Assembly: GCA_944325295.1 (NCBI GenBank)
Contig: CALUZL010000148.1
Span: 1-5,462, forward strand
Direction: 5' to 3'
DNA from: an uncultured Erysipelotrichaceae bacterium
GTDB taxonomy: Bacteria > Bacillota_I > Bacilli_A > Erysipelotrichales > Erysipelotrichaceae
Length of the DNA: 5,462 bases
Made by a program: the position numbers and the translations under genes
Part shown: positions 1 through 5,462 of the stretch, piece by piece
Layout: the number at the start of each line of letters is the position of its first letter
How positions within the stretch are numbered: the stretch's first letter is position 1
Notes under the pieces: generated by a model
The model's database searches: none
Told to the model about the DNA's origin: nothing
The model's input: only the letters and a program-made list of their open reading frames with translations

Positions 1-11
1 TTTAAGGTGGG

Positions 12-40
12 TTTTCTTTTAGGCGACTAAAAGTTATAAT
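12..40 (+). promoter_or_regulatory. Possible promoter of the HAD remnant
   Basis: A perfect TATAAT lies at 35-40. With a 17-base spacer the matching -35 would be TTTTCT at 12-17, which agrees with TTGACA at only three of six positions. The expected transcription start, near 47, falls about two bases before the ATG at 49, and no Shine-Dalgarno sequence precedes that ATG. If the promoter is real, the message would be essentially leaderless. A chance TATAAT is likely enough in AT-rich DNA that this stays a weak call. Confidence 0.25.
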
Positions 41-48
41 AAAAAACG

Positions 49-180
49 ATGGATAAAGTAAGCTTAATTATCTGTGATATCGATGGCACCTTAGTGGACA
101 GTCAAAGACACCTCAGTGCCAAGACCAAAGAGACTTTAAAGAGGGTGAATGAGAGGGGCAATGACAGCTCTCTGCATTGA
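49..180 (+). pseudogene. Truncated N-terminus of a Cof-type HAD hydrolase
   Basis: The frame from ATG 49 to TGA 178-180 encodes 43 residues. Residues 5-19 read SLIICDIDGTLVDSQ, the DxDGTL motif I of haloacid dehalogenase phosphatases, in which the first aspartate (Asp10) is the catalytic nucleophile and Asp12 the acid/base. The following stretch up to NERG at 34-37 matches the helix that normally leads to the ATGR segment of Cof-type enzymes. That segment never appears: the frame continues NDSSLH and stops. Cof-type proteins are about 260-290 residues long, so motifs II-IV and the cap domain are missing and the product cannot be an active phosphatase. No ribosome binding site is visible. The simplest reading is a decayed gene with an internal deletion or frameshift. 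A functional micro-peptide is much less likely, and an assembly error cannot be excluded. Confidence 0.7.
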
Positions 181-218
181 ATCGATAATATCAATTAAAG
201 AGAATTATAATTGACAAT

Positions 219-240
219 AAAAAAAGGCTGCTAGAGCCCT
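219..240 (-). terminator. Intrinsic terminator of plsY
   Basis: Read on the minus strand, AGGGCT and AGCCTT pair around a five-base CTAGC loop (six pairs including one G-T), directly followed by a run of Ts; seven Ts in a row lie at 219-225. It lies about 30 bases past the plsY stop codon, in the right orientation to end the plsY transcript. The stem is short but the T-tract is good. In the plus direction only a weak GATTTT follows the hairpin, so efficient bidirectional use is doubtful. Confidence 0.75.
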
Positions 241-269
241 GATTTTGATGAAAATAAAATATTTGTGAT

Positions 270-890
270 CTATTTTAGCCAGGAGACTTTTCTTTCTTCA
301 CCGTGGATTATTTTGTAGATATTTGTACGATGACGATAGATGACAAATGCAGCCAATAAGAATAAAAGGATCGTATAGATTACGTCGTTATTTGTAAAAA
401 TCGAGATAATTGCAGCAGCTAACAGCGCTGTCATGCTGCTAAGCGATACCATCTTGCAAAGAGAAAGAACTAAAAGAAAAATCAAAATTGGATAGATAAA
501 GACAAAGAAAATATCACAAAAGCCAAATACGCCAAGTCCTAACAGATAACCAAAGGCACTGGCTACACCTTTACCGCCTTTGAATTGGGCGAAAAGGGGG
601 AAACAATGTCCTATAATAACTGCTAAACCACCATAAGGTATGGCAAAATGAGCAAAGCTATTAAGAATGCACATATAGATCAGTGCTTTAAGTGCATCAA
701 GCACGATCACGGCAGCACCGGCTTTAGCTCCTAAAACTCTTCCGGCATTCGTTCCGCCAAGATTACCGGAGCCGTAATTACGAATATCTTTTTTATAAAA
801 AACCTTTCCGATGATCAAAGCCCAAGGAATCGATCCTATTATATATCCGACTACAATCGCTAAGATCGTAACCAAAACATCGATGAACAT
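270..890 (-). CDS. plsY: Glycerol-3-phosphate acyltransferase PlsY
   Basis: PlsY is an integral membrane enzyme that moves an acyl chain from acyl-phosphate (made by PlsX) to the sn-1 position of glycerol-3-phosphate, giving lysophosphatidic acid, the first membrane step of phospholipid synthesis. The predicted 206-residue protein is the usual family length and mostly hydrophobic, with membrane segments near residues 3-27, 56-78, 86-98, 115-145 and 152-184. All three family motifs are present: KKDIRNYGSGNLGGTN at 33-48, GHCFPLFAQFKGGKGVA at 94-110, and IYRHRTNIYKIIHGEE at 184-199. GGTN replaces the commoner GATN in motif 1. The longest frame begins at 920, but ATG 888-890 is preferred: it has an AGGAGG seven bases upstream, and the ten extra residues (MVKLLRGGFA) would be an atypical extension encoded across that ribosome binding site. 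Its stop is TAG at 270-272. It is transcribed divergently from parE. Confidence 0.96.
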   Translation of the reverse strand: MFIDVLVTILAIVVGYIIGSIPWALIIGKVFYKKDIRNYGSGNLGGTNAGRVLGAKAGAAVIVLDALKALIYMCILNSFAHFAIPYGGLAVIIGHCFPLFAQFKGGKGVASAFGYLLGLGVFGFCDIFFVFIYPILIFLLVLSLCKMVSLSSMTALLAAAIISIFTNNDVIYTILLFLLAAFVIYRHRTNIYKIIHGEERKVSWLK

Positions 891-897
891 AGCAAAA

Positions 898-904
898 CCT
901 CCTC
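898..904 (-). promoter_or_regulatory. plsY ribosome binding site
   Basis: The minus strand reads GAGGAGG, a near-perfect Shine-Dalgarno sequence, separated by seven bases (TTTTGCT) from ATG 888-890. This decides the plsY start in favour of the 206-residue protein rather than the upstream in-frame ATG at 918-920. Confidence 0.9.
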
Positions 905-910
905 GGAGTA

Positions 911-919
911 ATTTTACCA
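911..919 (-). promoter_or_regulatory. Probable plsY promoter, extended -10
   Basis: The minus strand reads TGGTAAAAT, an extended -10 of the TGnTAnAAT type whose hexamer TAAAAT matches the consensus at five of six positions. No convincing TTGACA lies 16-18 bases upstream, which is tolerable for extended -10 promoters. Transcription would start near 904, leaving a very short leader that just covers the GAGGAGG at 898-904. The call rests on pattern and position only. Confidence 0.4.
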
Positions 920-937
920 TAGAAAATTTAAACTTTA

Positions 938-946
938 TGATATAAT
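938..946 (+). promoter_or_regulatory. Probable parE-parC promoter, extended -10
   Basis: TGATATAAT combines a perfect TATAAT (941-946) with the TG of an extended -10. The region where a -35 would fall (about 918-923) does not resemble TTGACA. The expected start is near 952-953, giving a leader of about 16 bases before ATG 969. That start would leave the in-frame TTG at 954 at or next to the 5' end of the message, further reason not to use it as the initiation codon. The hexamer lies 25 bases from the opposing plsY -10. Confidence 0.55.
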
Positions 947-959
947 TCTTAGGTTGAAT

Positions 960-964
960 GGGAG
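960..964 (+). promoter_or_regulatory. parE ribosome binding site
   Basis: GGGAG precedes ATG 969 by four bases, a little closer than the usual spacing. It is the only purine-rich candidate, and it would lie inside the coding region if translation began at TTG 954, which supports ATG 969 as the start. Confidence 0.6.
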
Positions 965-968
965 ATAT

Positions 969-2888
969 ATGAAAAATAACTACGATGCAAATAGTATAAA
1001 GATATTAGAAGGCTTAGAAGCAGTCCGTGTAAGGCCGGGTATGTATATCGGGTCCGTTGATACCAGAGGTCTGCACCATTTGATTTGGGAGATCTTAGAT
1101 AATGCGATCGACGAGATAATGAACGGTTATGGAAACGAAGTCAAGATCAGACTGAATAAAGATGGCTCGTGTACAGTTATCGATAACGGGCGCGGCATGC
1201 CGGTCGATAAACACGCATCCGGCAAAAGTGCGTTAGAGGTTATATTTACTGTTTTGCACGCCGGTGGGAAGTTTGAAGAAGGTGCATATAAAACGGCCGG
1301 TGGGCTCCATGGTGTTGGCGCATCGGTCGTCAATGCTTTAAGTGAATGGGTGGATGTTGAAGTGTGCCGCGATCATAAGCGCTATCATATGCGCTTTGAA
1401 GACGGTGGTAAAGTGATCTATCCTTTAGAGTTTATCGGTAATACTAACAAACAGGGATCGACCGTCACTTTCAAACCAGATCCCCGGATATTTTCAGTGA
1501 CGAACTTTAATATTGAAACGATAACTACACATGTACAAGAGGAAGCTTTTTTATTAAGCGGTCCAAAATTAACGGTCGAAGATGAGCTGAATGGCAAGCA
1601 ATATATCTATCAGTACCCGCAAGGACTTAAATCGTTTATAGAATACCTCAATGAAGATAAAGATGTCTTACATAAGCCGGTCGTATTTTCGAAGAATATC
1701 AATAATATTGAAGTCAGTATCGCCTTTCAATTCAGCGACACTTATCAGGAGAACATGTTTTCATTTGTCAATTTAGTCAGAACAAAAGATGGCGGGACAC
1801 ATGAAATCGGTTTTAAAAGCGGTTTTACCAAAACGATTAATGATTACGCAAGAACGGTCGGAATATTAAAGGAAAAAGATAAGAATTTTGAAGGAAACGA
1901 TGTTCGCGAGGGTCTGACTTCGATAATTTCATTAGCGATAAGAGAAGATGCACTGCAATTTGAAGGGCAGACCAAGAGTAAACTTGGAACACCTGAGGCC
2001 AAGAATGCTACAGAGAGCGTTGTTTGTGAACAACTCATGTATTTTTTGCAAGAAAATAAAGAACTCGCAAATACGATAATCAAAAAGATTCAAAAGGCTG
2101 CGATTGCCAGAGATGCCGCCAGAAAAGCGAGAGAAGAAGCTCGAAAAGGCAAAAAGAACGACAAAAAATCAGAAAGAGTTTTGAGCGGAAAATTGGCAAA
2201 TGCACAAAGTCGTGACAGCAGTAAGCTCGAATTATTTTTAGTGGAAGGTGACTCGGCCGGAGGTACTGCCAAAAAAGGACGTGATTCAAAATATCAGGCG
2301 ATATTACCGCTTCGAGGCAAGGTCCTCAATACCGAAAGAGCATCTATCGGTGAAATTGAAAAAAATGAAGAGTTGAATACGATCATTCACGCGATCGGTG
2401 CCGGCGCCGGTGCTGATTTTGCGATCGATGACATCAATTATGACAAGATCATCATCATGACGGATGCCGATACCGACGGCGCCCATATTCAGGTGTTATT
2501 GTTGACGTTTTTTTACAGGTATATGCGCCAACTCATCGAGACCGGGCATGTCTATATCGCCACACCCCCTTTATACGGTTTAAAAAATAATAAGGAGATG
2601 TATTATGCCTATGATGATGAAGAACTTTTAAAACTGAAAGAAAAAGTTGGAAAGGCTGAACTTAAAAGATATAAAGGTTTGGGCGAGATGAATGCTGATG
2701 AGTTGTGGGAGACAACGATGAATCCTTTGACACGCACTTTAGTACAAGTGACATTAGATGATGCTGCAGCGTGTGAAAGACGTGTATCTGTTCTCATGGG
2801 CAATAAAGCTGAGTTAAGAAGAAAATGGATCGATGAAAATATCGATTTCACATTAGAGGAAAGTTATCAGGTAGTGAATAATGGCTAA
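969..2888 (+). CDS. parE: DNA topoisomerase IV subunit B (ParE)
   Basis: ParE is the ATPase subunit of topoisomerase IV, which with ParC unlinks replicated chromosomes in the cytoplasm. The 639-residue protein has the full architecture of the short GyrB/ParE type. The GHKL ATPase fold shows Glu41 and Asn45 in EILDNAIDE, DNGRGMP at 72-78 and GGLHGVGASVVNALS at 111-125. The transducer domain carries the ATP-contacting QTK loop at 334-336. A lysine/arginine-rich linker spans about 380-405. The TOPRIM domain has EGDSAGG at 426-432 and DADTDGAH at 499-506, whose Glu426, Asp499 and Asp501 bind the metal. TDADTDGAHIQ is typical of ParE, where GyrB usually has TDADVDGAHIR, and parC follows directly. 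The start at ATG 969 is preferred over in-frame TTG 954 because it gives the usual MKNNYDANSIKILEGLEAVR-like beginning and has GGGAG upstream. The stop overlaps parC by eight bases. Confidence 0.97.
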   Translation: MKNNYDANSIKILEGLEAVRVRPGMYIGSVDTRGLHHLIWEILDNAIDEIMNGYGNEVKIRLNKDGSCTVIDNGRGMPVDKHASGKSALEVIFTVLHAGGKFEEGAYKTAGGLHGVGASVVNALSEWVDVEVCRDHKRYHMRFEDGGKVIYPLEFIGNTNKQGSTVTFKPDPRIFSVTNFNIETITTHVQEEAFLLSGPKLTVEDELNGKQYIYQYPQGLKSFIEYLNEDKDVLHKPVVFSKNINNIEVSIAFQFSDTYQENMFSFVNLVRTKDGGTHEIGFKSGFTKTINDYARTVGILKEKDKNFEGNDVREGLTSIISLAIREDALQFEGQTKSKLGTPEAKNATESVVCEQLMYFLQENKELANTIIKKIQKAAIARDAARKAREEARKGKKNDKKSERVLSGKLANAQSRDSSKLELFLVEGDSAGGTAKKGRDSKYQAILPLRGKVLNTERASIGEIEKNEELNTIIHAIGAGAGADFAIDDINYDKIIIMTDADTDGAHIQVLLLTFFYRYMRQLIETGHVYIATPPLYGLKNNKEMYYAYDDEELLKLKEKVGKAELKRYKGLGEMNADELWETTMNPLTRTLVQVTLDDAAACERRVSVLMGNKAELRRKWIDENIDFTLEESYQVVNNG

Positions 2889-5394
2889 AAAAGAGAGAAT
2901 TATTGATCGTTCAAAGAAAGTAGAGTTAGGTCTTGATGAACTGATGTCAGATCGTTTTGGTCGTTATTCAAAGTATATTATTCAAGAAAGAGCTTTGCCT
3001 GACGGTCGAGACGGACTAAAACCGGTCCAAAGAAGAATATTGTATGCAATGTGGGAAGATGGCAATACTTTTGAAAAGGCGCATCGTAAAAGCGCTAAGG
3101 CTGTCGGTTATATAATCGGTTATTATCATCCTCACGGCGATACATCAGTTTACGATGCGATCGTGAGGTTATCACAGGATTTCAAAATGAATATTCCGCT
3201 TGTCGACATGCAGGGAAATAATGGCTCGATCGACGACGATCCCCCGGCTGCTATGCGTTATACGGAAGCCAGACTGTCAAAGATCGCATCCGGAATGCTT
3301 GAAGATATCGACAAGGATTGTGTCAATTTTACAAATAATTACGACGACACGACAACTGAACCGACAGTATTGCCTTTGCGTTTCCCGCTACTTTTAGTAA
3401 ACGGTTCTACCGGTATCGCTTCTGGTTATGCAACTAATATCCCACCGCACAATCTCAAAGAGATCATCGATGCGACCATATACCGTATCAATAATCCCGA
3501 TTCAACTACCGATGACCTCATGCAATTTGTCAAAGGTCCCGACTTTCCAACCGGTGGTATTGTTCAAGGAATTGAAAATATCAAAGAAGTCTTTAAGACC
3601 GGAAGGGGTAAAATCGTACTCAGAGCAAAGTGTGATATTTTGGAATTACGAACGCTTAAGCAGATAGTCATCACTGAAATACCATATGAAGTCGTGAAGG
3701 TTCAATTGGTCAAAAAAATTGATGATATTCGTTTGAACCATGATATCGATGGTATTATCGATGTCCGTGATGAATCGGGTCGTGATGGTTTAAGGATCGT
3801 TATTGATGTCAAAAAAGAGCAGGATGCAAAGCTCATATTGAATTATCTGTATAAAAATACCGATTTGCAGATTAATTACAGCTACAATATGATCGCTATC
3901 TCAAATCATCGTCCGGTTCTTCTGAATTTAGAAAGTGCACTTGATACTTTTATCGAATTCAGAAAAGAAACAGTTATAAAACGTACTAATTATCTCTTAA
4001 ACAAGAAAAATGACAGACTTAATATCATCGAAGGACTGATAAAAGCCATATCGATCTTGGACGATGTGATCGAAATCATCAGAAGATCTAAAGATAAGGC
4101 TGATGCTAAAGCGAGGCTTATTGAAGCTTATCTGTTTACTGAAAGACAAGCTGAGGCTATCGTTAATTTGCGCTTATATCGACTGTCAAATACCGATATT
4201 CGCATCCTCAAAGAGGAATATGCTTCCCTGACTAAAGAGATAAACGATCTCAATTCGATTTTAGGATCAGAAGTCGTGTTAAATAATCTCATCATTAATG
4301 AATTGAAGTCGATCGCCAATGATTACGGCACAGATCGCAAGACAAAGATCGAAGCTCAGGTCAGTGATATCAACATTGAAAAGGAAGCAATGATCATCAA
4401 CGAAAAAGTAATGATCAGCGTATCTAAGGACGGTTACGTAAAGAGATCATCCATCCGCAGTTTTACCTCAAGCGACAGTAAACTTCCGGGATTTAAAGAA
4501 GGAGATAAGCTTATAGGTTTCACTGAAGCGGAGATGCTCGATACTTTGCTATTATTTACAAACAAAGGCAACTTCGCTTACATACCGCTTTATACTATTG
4601 ATGAATATAAATGGCGTGATATCGGCAAGCACTTTAGTAATTATGCCAGATCAGAAGGGGACGATAAGATCGTCGACGCTTTTGTCGTAAAGAATTTTGA
4701 CACGTATTTATATGTCACTCTGGTATCTAAAAAAGGAATGATCAAAAAGACCCTTTTGCGCGATCTTAAAGTGACCAGATACAACAAAGTAATGAAGATC
4801 ATGAATTTAAGTGATGATGAAGTCATCGGTGCTAAAATCACAAAAAATGATACCAGTGTTTGCATAGTTACGGAAAACGGTTATTATAACCATTATCAGA
4901 CAGCTGTTGTCGCAGCGAGTTCACCGAGGTCAAAGGGCATAAGAGGAATAGGCTTAAAAGATGATTTTGTAGCGGATTTTGCCATATTTGATGATAAGAG
5001 CGAAAATCTCTTGGTCGTAAGAGAAGACGGGCAGATGAAAAGACTGCGTTATGATGATCTGGAGATGACGACCAGAGGAACAAAAGGGTCACGTCTTGCT
5101 AAGCCCTTAAAGACTAGATCTTTTAAAGTATCAAAGGTATTTAACGTCATTTCTTACGATACGCTTTTGATCTATGATAAGACATTGCACGAACTAAATG
5201 TCGCCAGTGTTCCGATAATGACCAAAGAAGCGACCTATTCGACAGCGCTAAGTATCGATAAAGATTTTTTCATCTTGAAAAACAGTGATAAGGGAATGCC
5301 GGTTGCACCGATCGTAGATTTCCCGTCTGATTTTACTGACGACAACAGTAAAGTCGAACAGGTCGATCTTTTTGAGGAGTTAAACGATGAGTAA
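2881..5394 (+). CDS. parC: DNA topoisomerase IV subunit A (ParC)
   Basis: ParC cuts and rejoins DNA in the ParC2ParE2 complex that decatenates sister chromosomes. The 837-residue protein begins with the characteristic LMSDRFGRYSKYIIQERALP (21-40). The winged-helix domain holds HPHGD (83-87) and the catalytic Tyr127, preceded by Arg126, in AMRYTEARLS. Ile179 in GIASGYATNIPPHN is the expected DNA-intercalating residue. A tower domain (about 160-340), a coiled-coil and C-gate region (about 350-490, ending YGTDRKTKIE) and a six-bladed pinwheel (about 505-815) follow. No QRRGGKG-like GyrA box is present; SPRSKGIRG at 681-689 sits where a degenerate one would lie, which argues for ParC over GyrA. 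The tail from 817 is acidic. The quinolone-determining positions are Thr88 and Asp92. The start overlaps the parE stop by eight bases with only a weak AGG upstream, suggesting translational coupling. The length is slightly above the roughly 800-825 residues usual in Bacillota. Confidence 0.97.
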   Translation: MAKKERIIDRSKKVELGLDELMSDRFGRYSKYIIQERALPDGRDGLKPVQRRILYAMWEDGNTFEKAHRKSAKAVGYIIGYYHPHGDTSVYDAIVRLSQDFKMNIPLVDMQGNNGSIDDDPPAAMRYTEARLSKIASGMLEDIDKDCVNFTNNYDDTTTEPTVLPLRFPLLLVNGSTGIASGYATNIPPHNLKEIIDATIYRINNPDSTTDDLMQFVKGPDFPTGGIVQGIENIKEVFKTGRGKIVLRAKCDILELRTLKQIVITEIPYEVVKVQLVKKIDDIRLNHDIDGIIDVRDESGRDGLRIVIDVKKEQDAKLILNYLYKNTDLQINYSYNMIAISNHRPVLLNLESALDTFIEFRKETVIKRTNYLLNKKNDRLNIIEGLIKAISILDDVIEIIRRSKDKADAKARLIEAYLFTERQAEAIVNLRLYRLSNTDIRILKEEYASLTKEINDLNSILGSEVVLNNLIINELKSIANDYGTDRKTKIEAQVSDINIEKEAMIINEKVMISVSKDGYVKRSSIRSFTSSDSKLPGFKEGDKLIGFTEAEMLDTLLLFTNKGNFAYIPLYTIDEYKWRDIGKHFSNYARSEGDDKIVDAFVVKNFDTYLYVTLVSKKGMIKKTLLRDLKVTRYNKVMKIMNLSDDEVIGAKITKNDTSVCIVTENGYYNHYQTAVVAASSPRSKGIRGIGLKDDFVADFAIFDDKSENLLVVREDGQMKRLRYDDLEMTTRGTKGSRLAKPLKTRSFKVSKVFNVISYDTLLIYDKTLHELNVASVPIMTKEATYSTALSIDKDFFILKNSDKGMPVAPIVDFPSDFTDDNSKVEQVDLFEELNDE
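5374..5379 (+). promoter_or_regulatory. Ribosome binding site of the gene after parC
   Basis: GAGGAG lies seven bases before ATG 5387, inside the last codons of parC, where it encodes Glu832-Glu833. A strong, well-spaced site here supports the overlapping ATG as a real start and the next gene as part of the same operon. Confidence 0.75.
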
Positions 5395-5462
5395 AGATTC
5401 AATATTCCAACCAAAAATGTATTTAAAGAGTTTAACTGATTTTGATTTTGCTTATATTCGCT
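5387..5462 (+). CDS. Start of a downstream gene, possibly YqeG-like HAD phosphatase
   Basis: Only the first 25 residues are in the window: MSKDSIFQPKMYLKSLTDFD followed by FAYIR, after which the frame runs off the end still open. The ATG overlaps the parC stop by eight bases and has GAGGAG seven bases upstream, so initiation and operon membership are well supported. The function is not. The pattern of an FxP near residue 7, a short hydrophobic stretch, then a helix, recalls the N-terminus of YqeG-type HAD IIIA phosphatases, in which a DLDNT motif follows about ten residues later. That motif lies outside the window. The family suggestion is a tentative impression from a short, weakly conserved segment; the existence of the gene is much more certain than its name. 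Confidence 0.7.
   Translation, partial: MSKDSIFQPKMYLKSLTDFDFAYIR

Noticed and set aside
1..30. Frame 1 is open from position 1 to a TAA at 28-30 (FKVGFLLGD), possibly the tail of an upstream gene
   Set aside because: Only nine codons are visible and nothing in them is recognisable; an open frame this short is expected by chance.
206..216. Perfect TATAAT (206-211) and perfect TTGACA (211-216) overlapping each other
   Set aside because: Neither has a partner at 16-18 bases, and any transcript would run straight through the plsY terminator antisense to plsY. Most likely chance in AT-rich DNA.
954..968. TTG 954 as the parE start (adds MNGRY)
   Set aside because: It sits at the predicted transcription start, has no upstream Shine-Dalgarno, and would place the GGGAG site inside the coding region; ATG 969 fits the family N-terminus.
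1127..1333. Minus-strand open frames inside parE, including 1127-1333, 1844-2083, 2080-2289, 2304-2486 and 2609-2851
   Set aside because: All lie wholly inside parE, show no domain-like composition and have no context; they are shadows of the real frame.
3200..3667. Short alternate-frame open frames inside parC (3200-3397 and 3428-3667 plus; 4128-4319, 4641-4865 and 4868-5092 minus)
   Set aside because: They are contained in a strongly conserved ParC frame and their translations resemble no protein I recognise.
969..5394. GyrB-GyrA instead of ParE-ParC
   Set aside because: The TOPRIM reads TDADTDGAHIQ, the A subunit lacks a QRRGGKG-type GyrA box, and the genes sit beside plsY with an 8-base overlap, all favouring topoisomerase IV.
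1..5462. Mobile elements, CRISPR arrays, tRNA or rRNA genes, toxin-antitoxin or defence modules
   Set aside because: No direct-repeat arrays, inverted terminal repeats, tRNA-like cloverleaf or relevant protein motifs were seen; nearly all of 270-5462 is accounted for by housekeeping genes.

Overview
The window looks like ordinary core chromosome from a low-GC Gram-positive bacterium (Bacillota). Base composition is AT-rich, strong AGGAGG-type ribosome binding sites are present, and the protein motifs closely match Firmicute PlsY, ParE and ParC. Tryptophan is written TGG throughout and no in-frame TGA occurs in the long genes, so the standard bacterial code applies and UGA-recoding mollicutes are unlikely. 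A lineage such as Erysipelotrichia or a relative is possible, but the sequence alone does not settle it.

Layout. Positions 1-48 hold no recognisable gene. Positions 49-180 carry the first ~37 codons of a Cof-type HAD phosphatase that then breaks off, a probable pseudogene. The stretch 181-269 contains the intrinsic terminator (219-240, minus strand) of the next gene. plsY (270-890, minus strand) encodes the membrane glycerol-3-phosphate acyltransferase. It is separated by a 78-base divergent promoter region (891-968) from parE (969-2888) and parC (2881-5394), the two subunits of DNA topoisomerase IV, both on the plus strand. A further reading frame begins at 5387 inside the end of parC and runs off the window. 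Its 25 visible residues faintly resemble the start of YqeG-type HAD phosphatases.

How the genes work together. ParE supplies the ATPase and TOPRIM metal site, and ParC supplies the DNA-cleaving tyrosine and the C-terminal DNA-binding pinwheel. As a ParC2ParE2 tetramer they unlink daughter chromosomes. The 8-base overlaps at parE/parC and parC/next gene indicate one translationally coupled operon. plsY, transcribed the other way, acts in phospholipid synthesis. As I recall, a plsY neighbour next to parE-parC is common in Bacillota, so this order is probably inherited.

No previously undescribed system is evident. The points most worth a second look are the decayed HAD fragment, the compact divergent promoters, threonine at the ParC quinolone-determining serine position, the two identical 8-base gene overlaps, and a neighbour-dependent choice of isoleucine codons. 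The longest computed frames for plsY and parE start too early, and corrected starts are given below.
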